Positions 10,405-23,290 of a stretch of DNA of 64,000 nt are shown here, in pieces. How positions within the stretch are numbered: position 1 is the first letter of the stretch; each line of letters opens with the position of its first letter. Under the pieces are notes generated by a model. The model saw nothing but the letters and a program-made list of their open reading frames with translations, was not told the DNA's origin and ran no database searches. This DNA comes from Uranotaenia lowii (lineage: Eukaryota; Arthropoda; Insecta; Diptera; Culicidae). The translations under genes and the position numbers were made by a program. Location: contig NC_073692.1 of NCBI RefSeq assembly GCF_029784155.1, positions 331,967,920 to 332,031,919 of the forward strand. The letters are read 5' to 3'.

Positions 10405-13049
10405 CAGTAGTTTTTCGATTTTATCACGCTCAAAAAAAATTTCACCGTGAATATAGCGAAACCGTGAATTTGGCGAAACTAAAATTTAAAGTGGAAAATA
10501 TATTTTTATCGTCTGAAATGATTCATTATAACGCATTATGTAGCGCATACACTTTGGATCAATCAATTTTGATCATAAGATGTTTACTAACACTGATTAC
10601 TACATAAGTTGACTATACACAAATTATTGATTTCAGTTCAAATTTCTCTTCTCCATAGCAATTTTAAGATTTATTCTTGACGAAAAAGCATTTGCTCAGC
10701 CAATTAAAGTGAATTATTTAGTTTTTTATGGAAATTCAACAGTCGTTGTTTCTTACATCAATTTAAAAAAAAAATCCAAAGAAAACTGTATCAAAAAATG
10801 ATCTTCTGCCAATTAATGATTTTAATATTTTCATTCTCACTTCACATTATTCTTTGTTGAACTAAAAAAGTTACCTTTTTGAAAAATATTTTGAAATTTG
10901 CACAACTTAGACTCTAAAAGTGTGTTTCTCGAAATTTGCTTTATGGTCAGATAATCGTTTCTTTTTCATACTTTGCAGAAAAAAAAATCAAAGTCCCATA
11001 AAGCTAGAAGAACTTCATCTGCATAAAAAAAATCAGTTCAGACAACACTAAATGCTGCCAAATCAGGATTGCACATGGCACCCTCTCAATCAAACGAATA
11101 TTTTAAAAGATCAGATAAACCTAATCTCTTTGATAGTGAAAATTATCGAAGAATCTTGACAAAACACTTTCATCAGAGAGCCCGAATATGTGTTGTATTA
11201 GGAATGGTTCTTTCTCATATCCTGGGTCGTGTGGCTGTGCTGTTCTTTGAAACCAGTCTACGGGGCCCGGGGTCTTCAAAACGGAGTGCTGTCAGTTCCA
11301 TGGGTGGTTTTTCAGTCTTTTCACGGAAGAAAGAATGGTGATTTGACGTTTAGAAGTGCAAAAATTTTCAATCATTTAGAGGAAAGTAAATTAAAGTTTG
11401 TTTTGATCTGTGCTAATTCAATTAACGTTTTTGATGAGGGCAGATTTGGAGTTCCGCATCGAACTTAAAGGAATCGAAAAAAATCTAAAAGGTCCTACAA
11501 CTGAAGTGTAGCTGGCTGGCGTTATTTTTAAGTGCAATAGTTAAAAAGGAGCAGTTGCTAAATCGAGCATAAGTGCACGTTTTTGGACGAATTTTAAAAT
11601 AGATTGGTGCAAATTCCAAGGCTGATTCATGTTGCCATAAGAGAGCGAAATTTTGTCGTTCCTGCTGGATGTAATGTGATTTTCCCATGCATATTTTTCG
11701 GTTGCAAACTTTGCTGATTTCTTGCTTGCTATGAATATTCTTGAGTCGTCGCCTGATTGAGTTCCTGGAAAATGAAGAATTGGCTATAAAATCGCCGAAG
11801 AGCTGATGTCATGATTTCATGTGGTCGAGATGCATATGAAGTTTCACAGATTTTTTGACACGCTTGCGGAAGCAACAAAAAAAAAACCTTTTTTTCATCT
11901 TCCTTTCCAACGCTGACCTGCTGTGCAAAGATAAGTATCCTAATTTTTTATTTTTTTTATCTCATTATTAAATTTCAATCATTAGGGTAATTTAAAAAAA
12001 AACCTTTCGAGTTTTAAACAGACCTCGAAAGGTTTTATGTTCTACTAATATTTTCGATTCTATTTTTAATTTCAAGAGCGAGTAAAGGCGCTTTATCCTT
12101 GGTCGATGACCAGAAATGATTGTGCACTGAAATCAGAAACAGTTCAACTTAGAAATCGTAAATCTTAGAATCTTCTTATCATTTTCTATAATTCATCCAG
12201 TTTGTCAAAATGCTTCTGTTCAGGTTTTGTGATTTCTGTGTACAAAATAAATCATTTCCAGCCGCTGAAGAATGGTCCCAGTGAGTGTTGAAGTTAATTG
12301 ACATTAAGTACGGTTTCTTCATCAAGGAGCATTTTTCTTAGCATGCTTCAAACGTTACTGCCCCTTTGAAACGTATGGTACTGGTGGTCCACGTTTCTTC
12401 TGTTCCTGTGTTCCAGATGTCTCTGCGTTCTCTGCTCCATGGTAGGCCCAACCAGTTTATGTTTTCAATTATTTTAATGTTTTTATGTTCAAATAATTGA
12501 AAACATGAAGAAAGACAAGAAGAATAATAAAATACTTTTATTATTCTTTGGGACTCAGATATAAGTTCTGGCTGTGGAAGTACGATTAGATTAGTAATTA
12601 GTGAGATCAGATAAACCTAATCTCTTTTCAAGAACGCTTACAGTCACTCACATTTTTATATGATTATAAAACCAACAAAGTATACTATTATAGAGCTGCT
12701 AAGCAAGAACAAATAACAACCCTAGCAATAGCGTGACATCAAAATACTTATTTCGAATATTACAAACATTTTTAAAAACCGAATGACGATTTTACACACT
12801 TTACAGCTGAAGTAAGCAGTTCAATGACATTTTCATATTATTAATGCTTGTATACCATAACATAAACCTTGAAATATACCATCAACAAAGACGCTCTACG
12901 CTTTTGAATGAAAATTCAGGTCCTGTTAATGGTTTCTGAATGATTTATGAAAAAGCGTGAAAAAATCGAAACAATAACCGTGATAAAATCGAGCGTGAAT
13001 TTGGCGAGTAGTGAAAAAATCGAATAGTGATAAAATCGAGAAACTACTG
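10405..13049. mobile_element. 2.65-kb TIR element, TA target, pogo-like ends, non-coding
   Basis: CAGTAGTTTTTCGATTTTATCAC at the left pairs with GTGATAAAATCGAGAAACTACTG at the right, with TA outside both (10403-10404, 13050-13051). Subterminal words GTGAATTTGGCGA occur at both ends. TA target plus a CAGT start recalls pogo/Tigger elements. No transposase was recognised inside, so this is a non-autonomous or gutted copy. The interior holds a 16-bp-stem hairpin (12459-12506), a 13-bp hairpin near 11998-12038, and a 23-bp direct repeat (GATCAGATAAACCTAATCTC at about 11109 and 12605). Confidence 0.68.
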
Positions 13050-13071
13050 TACTAGCTAACTTAACTGAAAA

Positions 13072-13073
<2 letters not shown>

Positions 13074-13129
<56 letters not shown>
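13074..13129. repeat. (GT)n microsatellite
   Basis: About 28 uninterrupted GT units, followed by CTTGTGTG. Confidence 0.95.
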
Positions 13130-13131
<2 letters not shown>

Positions 13132-15993
13132 TGTGTGTTTTAAAGGTTCTTTCTACATTAATACGCTTTCTCTTTAATATTTTTCAAGCGGTACTTAATT
13201 TTTCAGCACTACAAAGAAGCTTCTATAATCCATATTTTATCTCAATCTATTCAATTCAATGATAGTGGGGGCGAAATGGTCACTTATACTTGAGGTATAA
13301 CGGGCATCCTTTTCCTCATAATCTGTAGTTATTGCAGTAGGTTAAAGGCTTCTTCATTGTCCTTTGTATGGTCAAGTAGACGTCTTTTCGGATTCTCGTT
13401 ATGTTCCTTCTCCTAGTTTGGTTGTTATATAACTAGTCATAATTCGAGGATATGCTCGATAGATTTTCATGATTTACCTAGATCATATGGAAGAGCTTTC
13501 AAAGTTTATTGAAGAATATTGAAGAAGCTCCAAATAAAAACAAACACTAGTATCTCACAAACTAAATTGTTTTTCAGCACCATCTTGAACCGTTTCGTAA
13601 CTACTTGGCTCAAAATCACAAAGAAAAATTGATCCCCATGTAACTCACTCGTGCCTCCAGGGGTCATTCCTCTATTGATGACCCGAAGCCGCTTTGCTCC
13701 AAAATAATAATAAAAACAAAAGATCCAAGAAATTGCCGAACAAGCAAGAAGCTCCTCCATTATTGGAACGTGAGTGATCGTGGACGACGAACGAACGGTG
13801 GCCACGCTCTCTGGTTGGTGCTGACGGATTAATATTTATTTGACTTGCCACTTGAACTTTCGAATGCTCCACTTTTTCCACGGTTCATCTCAACGACGAC
13901 CGAGGCGTCTTGGAGTTTTTTTTTTTAGTTTACATCTAGAGTACTCAGTAGAGATGCTCATCTCGTAAAAGATGCTAACTGAGCGCATTTTAGATGCTAA
14001 ATAAAACTCTGTTGTTATCCAAATTTAGATTTGAAGTTGTTTTTTTTCATCATCACACAGAATTTATACTACGAAAAATCTGAATGGAAGCTGTATTCAT
14101 GAATTGAACCACAATCAAATATGAAAATTAGAATACTCATTTTAAATACTCGTACAATGACCCCATTTTGATACGAAAACAACATCCTGTCATAGAAGGT
14201 GGTAGATTTCGTCTTTCGGCTCGACTACATCAAGCAAGTTTTTTCCGTGAAGTTAGATCTATCTTCGAGCTTCTGCTACCGGTTCGATCTATGCATCCGA
14301 TAGGGAACGCTAATGGAGAAATATTTTTCATCAATCGCATCGTTTCAGCACCCACCTCGTCATTCGCTCTAATGTCCCGGTGTTCTTTAATACGAACCAC
14401 TGGCACTTAAGGGCCCACATAAGTAGTAGATGAGGTCCCAAACGATCCATAAGCGAAGAACAAAATGCGATGGGTGTGAGGTCTTCCACTGGAAACCGAA
14501 AATAATGATCCAACGGCTAATTAATGATCCATCCGAAGGATCAGAAACGGTTTGCTTCTTCCGAAGGGAATAATTTAGCCGGGTGCCCTCCTAGCTTTCG
14601 GTCTGTCGGTAGATTCCGGCAGATGATAATGGCATCCGATAAGATTTTACATTTATTGGTCATTTCAAGATCGAGATGGCATCCATCGGTGCCATTAATC
14701 ATTTTAATGATTCACCGTTCTTCGGGGCTGCATGGTTTCAATTGTTCAATGAGCTTAGCGGTTACAGAGAACTTGAATGGATTCTCCTCGGTTCATTATG
14801 ACTGCTTATTAGAGGCTAAATTCTATTATCTTTCACTTTTCGTCATCTATGAATTTGGCGATTAGGTCAAATCCATTGATTGAAGGTTTCCTGTCTCTTA
14901 TTTGGCAATTTTTGACATGTTTTCCTTGGTGGCAATCATTGGCGATGTGAAAAACGTTCTTCTGAGCCACACCAGTGATCGTGAAATTCTAAATGCTATA
15001 GTTTATTACTGTTCTGTAAAGCCAAGCCTACATTGCAATTCAACTAGAAATACTAAGTTTTAATAATTTTTACAATTTTTGTCTGATACAGACTCTATCT
15101 TCTGAACAGCATTTCGGAGTTGATAATTAAAGGAGAATGTAAGTTGGGTAATTTTAGGTTTGTCCTTCTCAGACTAATGGTCCGAAATTACTTCCAAGTT
15201 GATCCTATTATGACCATCGACACACTTAAATTATCTCAAATCATAATTTTCTATGATGTTGTTAGGAAAAAAATTAACATTCAACTCAGTACGCGATCAA
15301 AGTTCAGTGAAGCGACAGAGACGAAGGGGTTTTCGGCTAAATTAAACCTCATTTACAGCTCCGGTGAAATGACAAATGGGGAAAGTGGCTTATCTAAACG
15401 CTGACTAGTCCGACCTTATCTAGAGCATGCTGTGGATAAATGCTTTTTCGTCTTAAACGTTTCTTATGTCTATTTCCATTTCCTTTTACCTTGTCAAGCC
15501 AGCCAAAGCGAGCTTGCATGCCAAAGGTTACCTACAGAAGAAAAAAACAGAGATGTTTCTCATTCACAGCGATCAGCTTAAATAGTGCTTCATGCATGGA
15601 ACTTGGAAGGGCGTTTTAATTTGAATCGTTTTCGTCTTATCTATAAATGTTAGCAGTCAGTACCCTTTGTAGTGCAATCTGGAAGACATATGCAATGTAT
15701 CATCGTCGTTTTTATGAGCTCAAGAGCTGAGATGATTTAGGTACCTATCCGAGCCAAGCGTAAGATTTCAAAACAAAGGCTAAACGCAAAAAAAACTCTC
15801 AGCATTCATATTTAAAAGAAATGTATGAGGAAACAACTTAGCTGTACTAAGATGGAATCTTTTAACCATTTTAGGTGACCTAACGTTGGTATTTTTTTAT
15901 TTCAGATATTCAACTCGACAGCCCGTTTTGTCAATCAAACTTCAACATATCCCAACTTAGAGTCACTTATAATCAAAGGTTTGAAGAACCTCT
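13132..15993. other. No recognised gene
   Basis: Mixed-composition DNA. The open frames at 14168-14410 and 14524-14865 have no recognisable domain. No TIR, LTR or exon-like signal recognised. Confidence 0.3.
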
Positions 15994-15995
15994 TA

Positions 15996-17264
15996 AAGGG
16001 TGATACGGTCAAAATTTGGTCAATATCAACTTGACGTATTTCTTTCAATTTTGCATTTAAAAAACCTGAACACCCCTCATTTTGAAGGTGTGTGTGTGTG
16101 TGTGTAGAGTGTTGCTCTTATTTTGATTTTGGAATTCACTCTTCAGTTGTCCAAATGACGTCCAAGGAAGAAGAGCAGCGTATCAAAATTTTGCTCGCGC
16201 ATCGCGAAAATCCGAGCTACTCGCACGCAAAGCTGGCAAAACCTCTAAAAGTTGCCAAATCATCCGTTACAAATGTAATTAAAGTGTTTGGGGCATTTTT
16301 TTCGACAGCCAGGAAGTCTGGATCGGGGGGAAATCGAAAACCGGAAGCCGCTGAGACGACAAAGAGAGTTGCCGGTAGTTTCAAGCGAAACCCTAACCTC
16401 TCTACAACCGTGCATCGAGCCAAAAAACGAGCCGGACTATCGACTTACAAGAAGGTAGTGACTCCAAATCGCGATGATAAACAAAATACGATGGCCAAAG
16501 CGCGATCCAGGAGGCTGTACACGACGATGCTGACGAAGTTTGACTGCGTGGTAATGGACGACGAAACCTACGTCAAAGCCAACTACAAGCAGCTTCCGGG
16601 ACAGGAGTTTTATACGGCAAAAGGAAGGGGAAAGATAGCAGATATTTTCAAGCACATGAAACTGTCAAAGTTCGCGAAGAAATATCTGGTTTGGCAAGTC
16701 ATCTGTACATGTGGCTTGAAAAACAGCATTTTCATAGCTTCCGGGACTGTCAACCAAAAAATTTACGTGAAAGAGTGTTTGAATAAACGTCTGCTGCCTT
16801 TCCTGAAGAAACACGGTTGTTCCGTACTGTTTTGGCCGGATTTGGCATCTTGCCATTACGGTGAAAAGGCCATGAGTGGTATGCCGCCAACAACGTGTAG
16901 GTGGTTCCCAAGGACAAGAACCCTCCCAACACGCCAGAGCTCCGCCCAATTGAGAAATACTGGGCTATTGTCAAGCGGAACCTAAAGAAGACCAAAAAAA
17001 CTGCTAAGGACGTGCAGCAGTTCAAGGCAAACTGGCTTTCTGCGGCGAAGAAGGTGGACAAGGTGGCTGTACGAAATCTGATGGCAGGGGTTAAGCGTAA
17101 GGCCCGGCAATTCGGATTTGGAAAAGCGGAAGCCTAACTGAATATTTTTTCTAAATTTTATACTTATTGAACTTGAAAAAGAAATTTAAATTGAGTTTTT
17201 AAATAAACGATTTCACCGATTTACACGCGTTTTCCCTTGACCAAGTTTTGACCATATCACCCTT
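15996..17264 (+). mobile_element. Tc1/mariner DD37E (ITmD37E-type) transposon, copy 1
   Basis: 1269 bp with TA on both sides (15994-15995, 17265-17266). The TIR AAGGGTGATACGGTCAAAA pairs with the complementary right end. It carries one transposase gene, now broken. The two ends are intact and the gene order is normal, so it could still be mobilised in trans by a related transposase. A second, inverted copy lies at about 33134-34385. Confidence 0.92.
16155..17137 (+). pseudogene. DD37E Tc1/mariner transposase, frameshifted
   Basis: Starts MTSKEEEQRIKI. It has a paired helix-turn-helix N-terminal region and then the catalytic core. The first Asp is in VVMDDETYVKA, the second in FWPDLASCHYG, and Glu in LRPIEKYW; exactly 37 residues separate the last two in the aligned frame. 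Two lesions: a deletion of about 39 nt in the second HTH (the SLRDAANKLGVS segment present in copy 2 is missing), and a 1-nt deletion near 16874 that moves the C-terminal third (about 16901-17137) to another frame. All three catalytic residues survive. The transposase would cut and join TIR ends at TA targets. Confidence 0.92.
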
Positions 17265-17449
17265 TAGCTGAATGAAACTATGAGTTCAAAGTAGTCGATG
17301 ATTCCTTTGAATTCAGCTTCTTCAGCTTCTTCAAAAAATATGGCTTCTGTATAATGAATATCTGCGATAATTAAAATAAGAACAGTGACAAAACTGTGTT
17401 CATAATTTGAAGTGTTAACGATTGGACTTATAAGGTAAACAGCGCAGTA

Positions 17450-18516
17450 CACGGAAAGTAATAAAAAGGTAAAATTTACCGAGTAACTGGGGTAGTTTTT
17501 CCGGCCCGAGGTAAATTTTATCTTTTTTCATTCACCTAGCAAAAACGTGTGTGTTTTGGGAATCTATGTTTCAATAATGTTCTTCCTTCCAACGATCCAG
17601 ATCGGTGAGCTCCGATTTTTCTCTCAGACATCAACTCTGCCTTTTCCGTGTCCTTCCACGCCACCTTGGCCGCTGAATTCTTCTACAATAAGCACATTCC
17701 GTCCCTTCTCCGTTCGACTCATCCGGCCAGCTGGCGGATAATATTGGCTGCTCAGGAATGATGAGGAAAACACTTCGTAGCTTAGTAGGCCAATCTGTAA
17801 TATTGTTTTATAATGAGAACTAGCGCACTAAAATGCATTCTATTTATTTATTTATTTATTTCGCCAAACATTGTAGGCTACATATATAATAACTTAAAGC
17901 TAGGGATTAAAATTTTCAAATAGGCTTAATAATAATGATTTTTCTTTACATTTACAAAGTCAGGTTCTTCGGTGCCTGTTACCGTAAAAACCTTTTTTCA
18001 GCTGCTGTTTTGACATAGTAAAGTCTATGTTCTCATAATATTTATTGTAACTATACATTAAACCATTCATTGGACTATATTTTCTATAGTCAGTTCGAGT
18101 AGAGGTTATTATGAAAAGATTTCTTGTCCTTAAATGATGGCAAGGACAATAAAAGTTTAATTGATTTAGTAGATAATAGATAGATATAGATAGATAGATA
18201 GATTCTAATGCTAAATTTACCTTTCTGTTCCAATTTCCTCGTATTGTGCACGTCGGAATTGTTACCGTTTTCTAAAGCGCAATGCAGGTCAACTTTACCT
18301 TGCTACGAGGTAAGATTTATCTCGAAGATGAAGAACATACCTTTTTTGGATTTACCTTTTTTCTAGAATTCTATCTGTTTTGTCTGCTCGATTCAAGTCA
18401 TCTTTACCTCTTTGTGAGGTGAGTTTCACCTCGGTGGGATAAATGTTTCCTTTTTTGATTTAACAGCTTTTCACCTTTTTATCTCGGTATATTTTACCTT
18501 TTTATTATTTTTCGTG
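17450..18516. mobile_element. 1.07-kb MITE with TA target and CACGGAAAG TIRs
   Basis: The left end CACGGAAAGTAATAAAAAGG and the right end CCTTTTTATTATTTTTCGTG form TIRs of about 34 bp, with TA outside both. The interior contains several short palindromes built on ACCTC/GAGGT (17466-17520, 18290-18330, 18400-18445) and a TAGA microsatellite near 18175-18204. Terminal CACRGAAAG and TA are shared with the element at 39348-41177. Confidence 0.72.
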
Positions 18517-18522
18517 TACTCA

Positions 18523-20610
18523 AATTGATTGCTTCCACAGTAGAGTTCAGAGCATTTGGGAACAAGTTACCTTCAATAGCAGAGCAGATAAATGAAATTT
18601 TTCTTAAATCTCATCAACCCTCTTAAACCTTTTATTTCACTGAAAAATTCACTGTAGTTTAACTTTACGATTACAAACAACTTTTGATTTGCAAAACACT
18701 TTATCGTTGAGGAAAATGTTTTAACATTTTTTCTAAGTTTGCATAACCACAGACGCCAATAGCTTAATTTTTGGTACTTTTTGGATCATTGTTTTTACAC
18801 ATTTCAATGATTTTTTATTTAAGGAAAATGGACAATTTAGTTTAAGGATGTACACTGATGAGCAATATAAGCTATATACAATTCGTAAGATCTTGATGAG
18901 ACAAGAAAAAGTTACTAAGGAGTCAAGAAAATCTACCTCTACTTGATCTGATATTTTCACTCAAAAAATCAATCCAGGATACTGCTAACTCTACTAAAGT
19001 TTAGTTCTTTTAGAAATGGGACACAATCTTTTGCTAATAACTCATTTACTAGTAATCGGACATTTAAAACTTTGATAGCATTTTGTTTGCCTGTGAAAAT
19101 TACTAACCGACCTATTTTTTTTCAAAATTTTGAATTCATGAGTTTTTGAGATATTTACGATGCAAGAAAAAAGAAAAAAAAAATATCTTGCACAGTTTCC
19201 TCCAAAAATCATCATTATCAAATTGATAGCTCAAAAAATTGTTCATTATTAAAAAAAATTAGTGTGTGAGAGTGGTGGAAAAATATTCAAAAACAAGTCA
19301 AAACTGTCCACAAAGTTCGAATCAAGCATTGTGGTGAAGCACATGATCGGCAACTACGTTTAAGGGTTATCAGGGAAGACAAGTCTCAGACCATAATTTT
19401 TAATTTTCAATAAACGAAAAACTAAATATACCTAGATCGGTGAAATGTCCAGCAATTTTGTCTCTGATAAGCTAACAATGTTGCCTAATTATGAGTCATT
19501 CAAACCTAATCTCAATCAACAAATTTTTGCTAGTTCCAGAGCTCGTAACCTGTGAAGCTGGTATCTAGGCAATGAAACGGGTTTCTGAAGGCCGACAAAA
19601 CTTGTGAAAACCCCTATATCAAACAAATTCCTGAGTTTGAATCCCATAACATGTCTGCTCGCTGTAAGGTCCCTAGCATATTAAAGTATGTATTTACAGG
19701 TTGTTTAATGATTTGCCAAGATTCTGTTCCTTAGCTAAGCTTGTTTGACTACTCATATCTACCTACCTTAAATCATTGAACCCGAAATGCTTCTCTAACA
19801 TTGTTATCCTAATATTAAATTTTTTTCATTATTTGAAACAAAAAACATACTGAATACATTTCAAGCTCCATGATCGCTGGCGTGGCTAAGTAGAACGAGT
19901 TGGTTGCTATTCCGTGATTGATCGAGGCCATCAATTTTATGCAAGGGCCAAAAGAATGCAGCTTGGGATTAGCAATTCATTCTCAATGCACAAAACTCAT
20001 GCTCTCCCTTTAAAATATGATCAATAACAACGCCGGCCACGTTCTAGTAGTCAATGAGGGATGAAGGAAGGATTGTTAGTAAGATACTTTTTAGGATCAA
20101 CCATAAATCTGTTATTCCAGTTTTCTTAAAAAGCTTGTTTTGAAAAACTCTGAAACAATGATTAGTCAGTATCACCAGCTATAGAAACCGTCTATACATC
20201 TGCGAATCTCTAGTCAAGTATCTCAGGAAGGGTTGGGTTTGTAAAAGAGAGGTTTGAATCAGGAGCCATTTTGGAAAATGGTGCGATCTTCGTTTTACCT
20301 ACACCTCCAATGCTCCTAGACATTTCCTGAGAAATCTCCTATTAATACGTACAGACTACGGTGTGTTATTAATTTAAATATCCAAAAACAATTATGAACA
20401 CTTAAATAAAACATATTTAGTTCAATTTCAAATTTATAAGATGATGAAAAAGATGTCGAACATTAAAACTGTCAAAAATATTTGATAAAAATAAAGATGC
20501 AAATTATTCAATTTTAAAAACACGTTTCAAAAAATATCTGGATAAAATGCATCCTTTATATTTCGAAATAAATTTTTAAATTGCTATTTATTCAATAGTA
20601 ACAGTAACAT
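18523..20610. other. No recognised gene
   Basis: AT-rich sequence with many stops in all frames. No gene, TIR pair or tandem repeat recognised. Confidence 0.3.
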
Positions 20611-20906
20611 GACTACGGGCACGAGACATGGATATTGCTCGAGGAAGACCTGCGTACACTCGGAGTATTTGAGCGACGAGTGTTAAGAACCATCTTTGGC
20701 GGCGTACAGGAGAACAGAGTGTGGAGGTGAAGGATGAACCACGAGTTCGCGCGACTCTACGGCGAACCCAGTATCCAGAAGGTGGTGAAAGCTGGCCGGA
20801 TACGCTGGGCAGGACATGTTGCGAGAATGCCGGACGACTGTCCTGCAAAACAGGTGTTCGCTACGAATCCGGTAGGAACAAGACGAGCGGGGGCGCAACG
20901 AGCGAG
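20611..20906 (+). pseudogene. LINE ORF2 C-terminal fragment (5' part)
   Basis: The frame reads ETWILLEEDLRTLGVFERRV, then RTIFGGVQENRVWR, a TGA, and RMNHEFARLYGEPSIQKV up to GTRRAGAQRARW. This is the typical C-terminal tail of insect LINE ORF2 proteins after the reverse transcriptase. The 5' part is truncated near 20610. One in-frame stop (TGA at about 20736). It is split by the hAT-type MITE at 20915-22007 and resumes at 22016. Confidence 0.8.
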
Positions 20907-20914
20907 GTGGTTAG

Positions 20915-22007
20915 TAGAATTGGTCGATCTTGGATCGATCCTTGGAAGATCGATGTTTTCAACTCCGATTTTCGATTTTTTGGCCAGGAAAAAATCGATT
21001 AGATCGGTTTATTTTCGATCCGATCTTTCGATCTTTTTTTCTCATTTAGGGAAAATAAGGTTATAATGGCCACCTTAAAGAAGACGCTTATTTAACCATA
21101 GGAAACAGCAATAATATGTGAGTTACATCATTGTTATAAACGTTTAAAAATACATTTTAAATTTTTAAATTTCTGAAAACCAGTCACTGTAGGGGATGTA
21201 TAAGCATCATCAATCGAGGCACGATGAGCGTTTTCTGCCGTAGAATCTAGCAGCGAATATAATTTGATGAAGTCAACAGAATTATAGAGCTACAGCTTGA
21301 CTAGTTTACATCTGACGATTTACCTATTGGTAAGGTGTCGGAGAGAAAATCAGAAAACTAGAGTTCGATTACTGGTCAAGCCGTTTTTTTTTTCATTTAG
21401 CATTCATGATCAGTTGAAAACAATTTTAAATTTTTTTTATTTATTTCAATTGAATTTTGAAAATTATTTCCAAATTTTGTGAATTGGGTGAAAGGTGTTT
21501 GTGATTGATTAAGAATAAAAAATTTGCTAGAATTTGCTAATCTTAAGAAATAATAGCAATTTTCCAAAAAAAAAGATTTTTTTATTTTTTCCCGCATATT
21601 TTTTTCGAAATGTCTCACATTCATTCAAAAATTCAAATCAAAATACCTTGAAATAATTTCTTTTAATTTCTATAATATTTCTTGTCAGTACATGACATAA
21701 TGTATCAAAGCGTTTTCGAGATATTTAGATTTTGATTAGTGTTGTTTTAAAGCACCAACTTTGGTTCACCTCACAAAATAGCGCTTATTTTTTTTTTCTT
21801 TCCATATGTAGAAGTACTATACAAATTTGAAATTTTGTCTTTTTTGCAAATTTTTCATAAAATGCAGTTCCTTCTTGAACAAATTGAAGAAATCGATTAA
21901 TCGGAGATCGATCTTCAAGCTCCGATTTTTAAGATAGATCGATCCCAGAACCGTTCATCTGAATCGATCTTGGAGATCGATCATTTCCCGAAGATCGAAC
22001 AATCCTA
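20915..22007. mobile_element. hAT-type MITE inserted in a LINE, 1.09 kb
   Basis: The 8-bp duplication GTGGTTAG flanks it (20907-20914, 22008-22015). Terminal repeats are TAGAATTGGTCGATCTT and the complement of TAGGATTGTTCGATCTT. Many GATCGAT/ATCGATC words crowd both ends, which would be transposase sites. The 8-bp duplication places it with hAT elements. Near 21047-21420 it holds a piece of the TA-MITE family with a tRNA-like cassette. Confidence 0.83.
21319..21393 (+). ncRNA. tRNA-like Pol III cassette in TA-MITE arm (copy A)
   Basis: A-box-like TTTACCTATTGGTAAGG, then B-box-like GAGTTCGATTACTGG about 42 bp later, then a T-run (21384-21393) that could stop Pol III. The surroundings (TTCTGCCGTAGAATCTAGCAG upstream, CATTCATGATCA downstream) match the other copies. 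Whether it is transcribed is unknown. Confidence 0.5.
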
Positions 22008-22015
22008 GTGGTTAG

Positions 22016-22160
22016 ACCAGGTGGAGCGTGATCTGGCGAACGTGGGGTGCCCGAGAAATTAGAGAACGGTTGCTATGAACCGAGTGAATTTTAGGAATTA
22101 TGTTCGTCAAGTTATGTCGTAAGACGGTATACTATGTAAATAAAAAATAAATAACATGAC
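22016..22160 (+). pseudogene. LINE ORF2 C-terminal fragment (3' part) and tail
   Basis: Continues the frame from the other side of the MITE (DQVERDLANVGCPR...), with degenerate coding to about 22130, then an A-rich AAATAA tail ending near 22155, typical of LINE 3' ends. Confidence 0.75.
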
Positions 22161-22834
22161 AGAAATAATATCCTGAAATGTAATTCTGACAGCTATAAAT
22201 AGAAAAATGTTCATGAAGGTTCTCTGTCCTGATGAATCGTAAAGAATTTTTTCACGCTAAAAAACTACAATACTACCTAGTTAACATCCAGTTTCTGAAA
22301 TTATTATTTGATATGCATAAATCAAGCAGTTTAATGTGGGAATGCCTAAATATATAATTTAAAAATCTACAATTGCACACAATTTCGGGGAAACATCCCT
22401 TGTGAAATGTTTCGTAACTTGTTTAGAATCATCTTACTGCTATATTTTGTTATGAGAAATTTGTCGAAACCACGAGAAATCAAATCAAATGGATACATAA
22501 TAGAAAACACTTAGCTGAAAATCCATCGGCAGTTATCTCGAAGGTCTACGTTCGACTTGAATTGGAATTTCCAAGATAGGCTCGCTGGACGTTGTTCCAG
22601 TACTGGCTGCATCGAATCATCAGAATTTACTTTTGCATATTTGCACAACTGTAGTTGAATTATATGCACTGCAATTGATTTATAATGTCTAGGCACAATT
22701 TTAACGAATTTTTGGCTATTTAAACTATTATTTTGGAAAATTTTAACGGAGCACCTTTATACTTCACCGAAATGCCATTAATCATTAAATTAAAAAATTT
22801 ATGATGTTTGTTCATATTTCATATTCATGAAATG

Positions 22835-23290
22835 GCGGACATGTCACAAAAAGGCTATTTGACGAACTTTTTGGAACTTCAAATCGATGGAATGCTATTT
22901 GAGACCCAATTTGTAACTTTCATACTGAATGGATGCGATTGACATGTCACAAAAAAGGCTATTTAAGGAACTTTTTGGAACTTCAAGTCCATAGAAGGCA
23001 ATTTGAGACCCAATTTGTAACTTTTATACTGAATGGATTCGATTGATATGTCACAAAAAAAGGCTAATTAACCGTTCGTTTCATAAAGTAACAATTTATT
23101 TTGATTTTTAATGTACTCATCATTCCCAACTGTTAAAAATTATATAAAAAAAAATCATGAAATGAAGGGTTTGGGAACTATTTGGAACTTAAAGTCCATA
23201 GAAGGCTATTTGACACCCAATTTGTAACTTTTATACTGAATGGATGCGATTTACATGGCACAAAAAAGGCTTTTTAAGGAACTTTTGTTC
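22835..23290. repeat. ~105-bp tandem repeat, about four units
   Basis: ATGTCACAAAAAGGCTATTT recurs at 22841, 22943, 23048 and (diverged) 23254. Units include GGAACTTCAA, CCATAGAAGGC, GACCCAATTTGTAACTTT and ATACTGAATGGAT. The third unit is interrupted by about 100 bp of other sequence (23072-23170). Confidence 0.8.
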
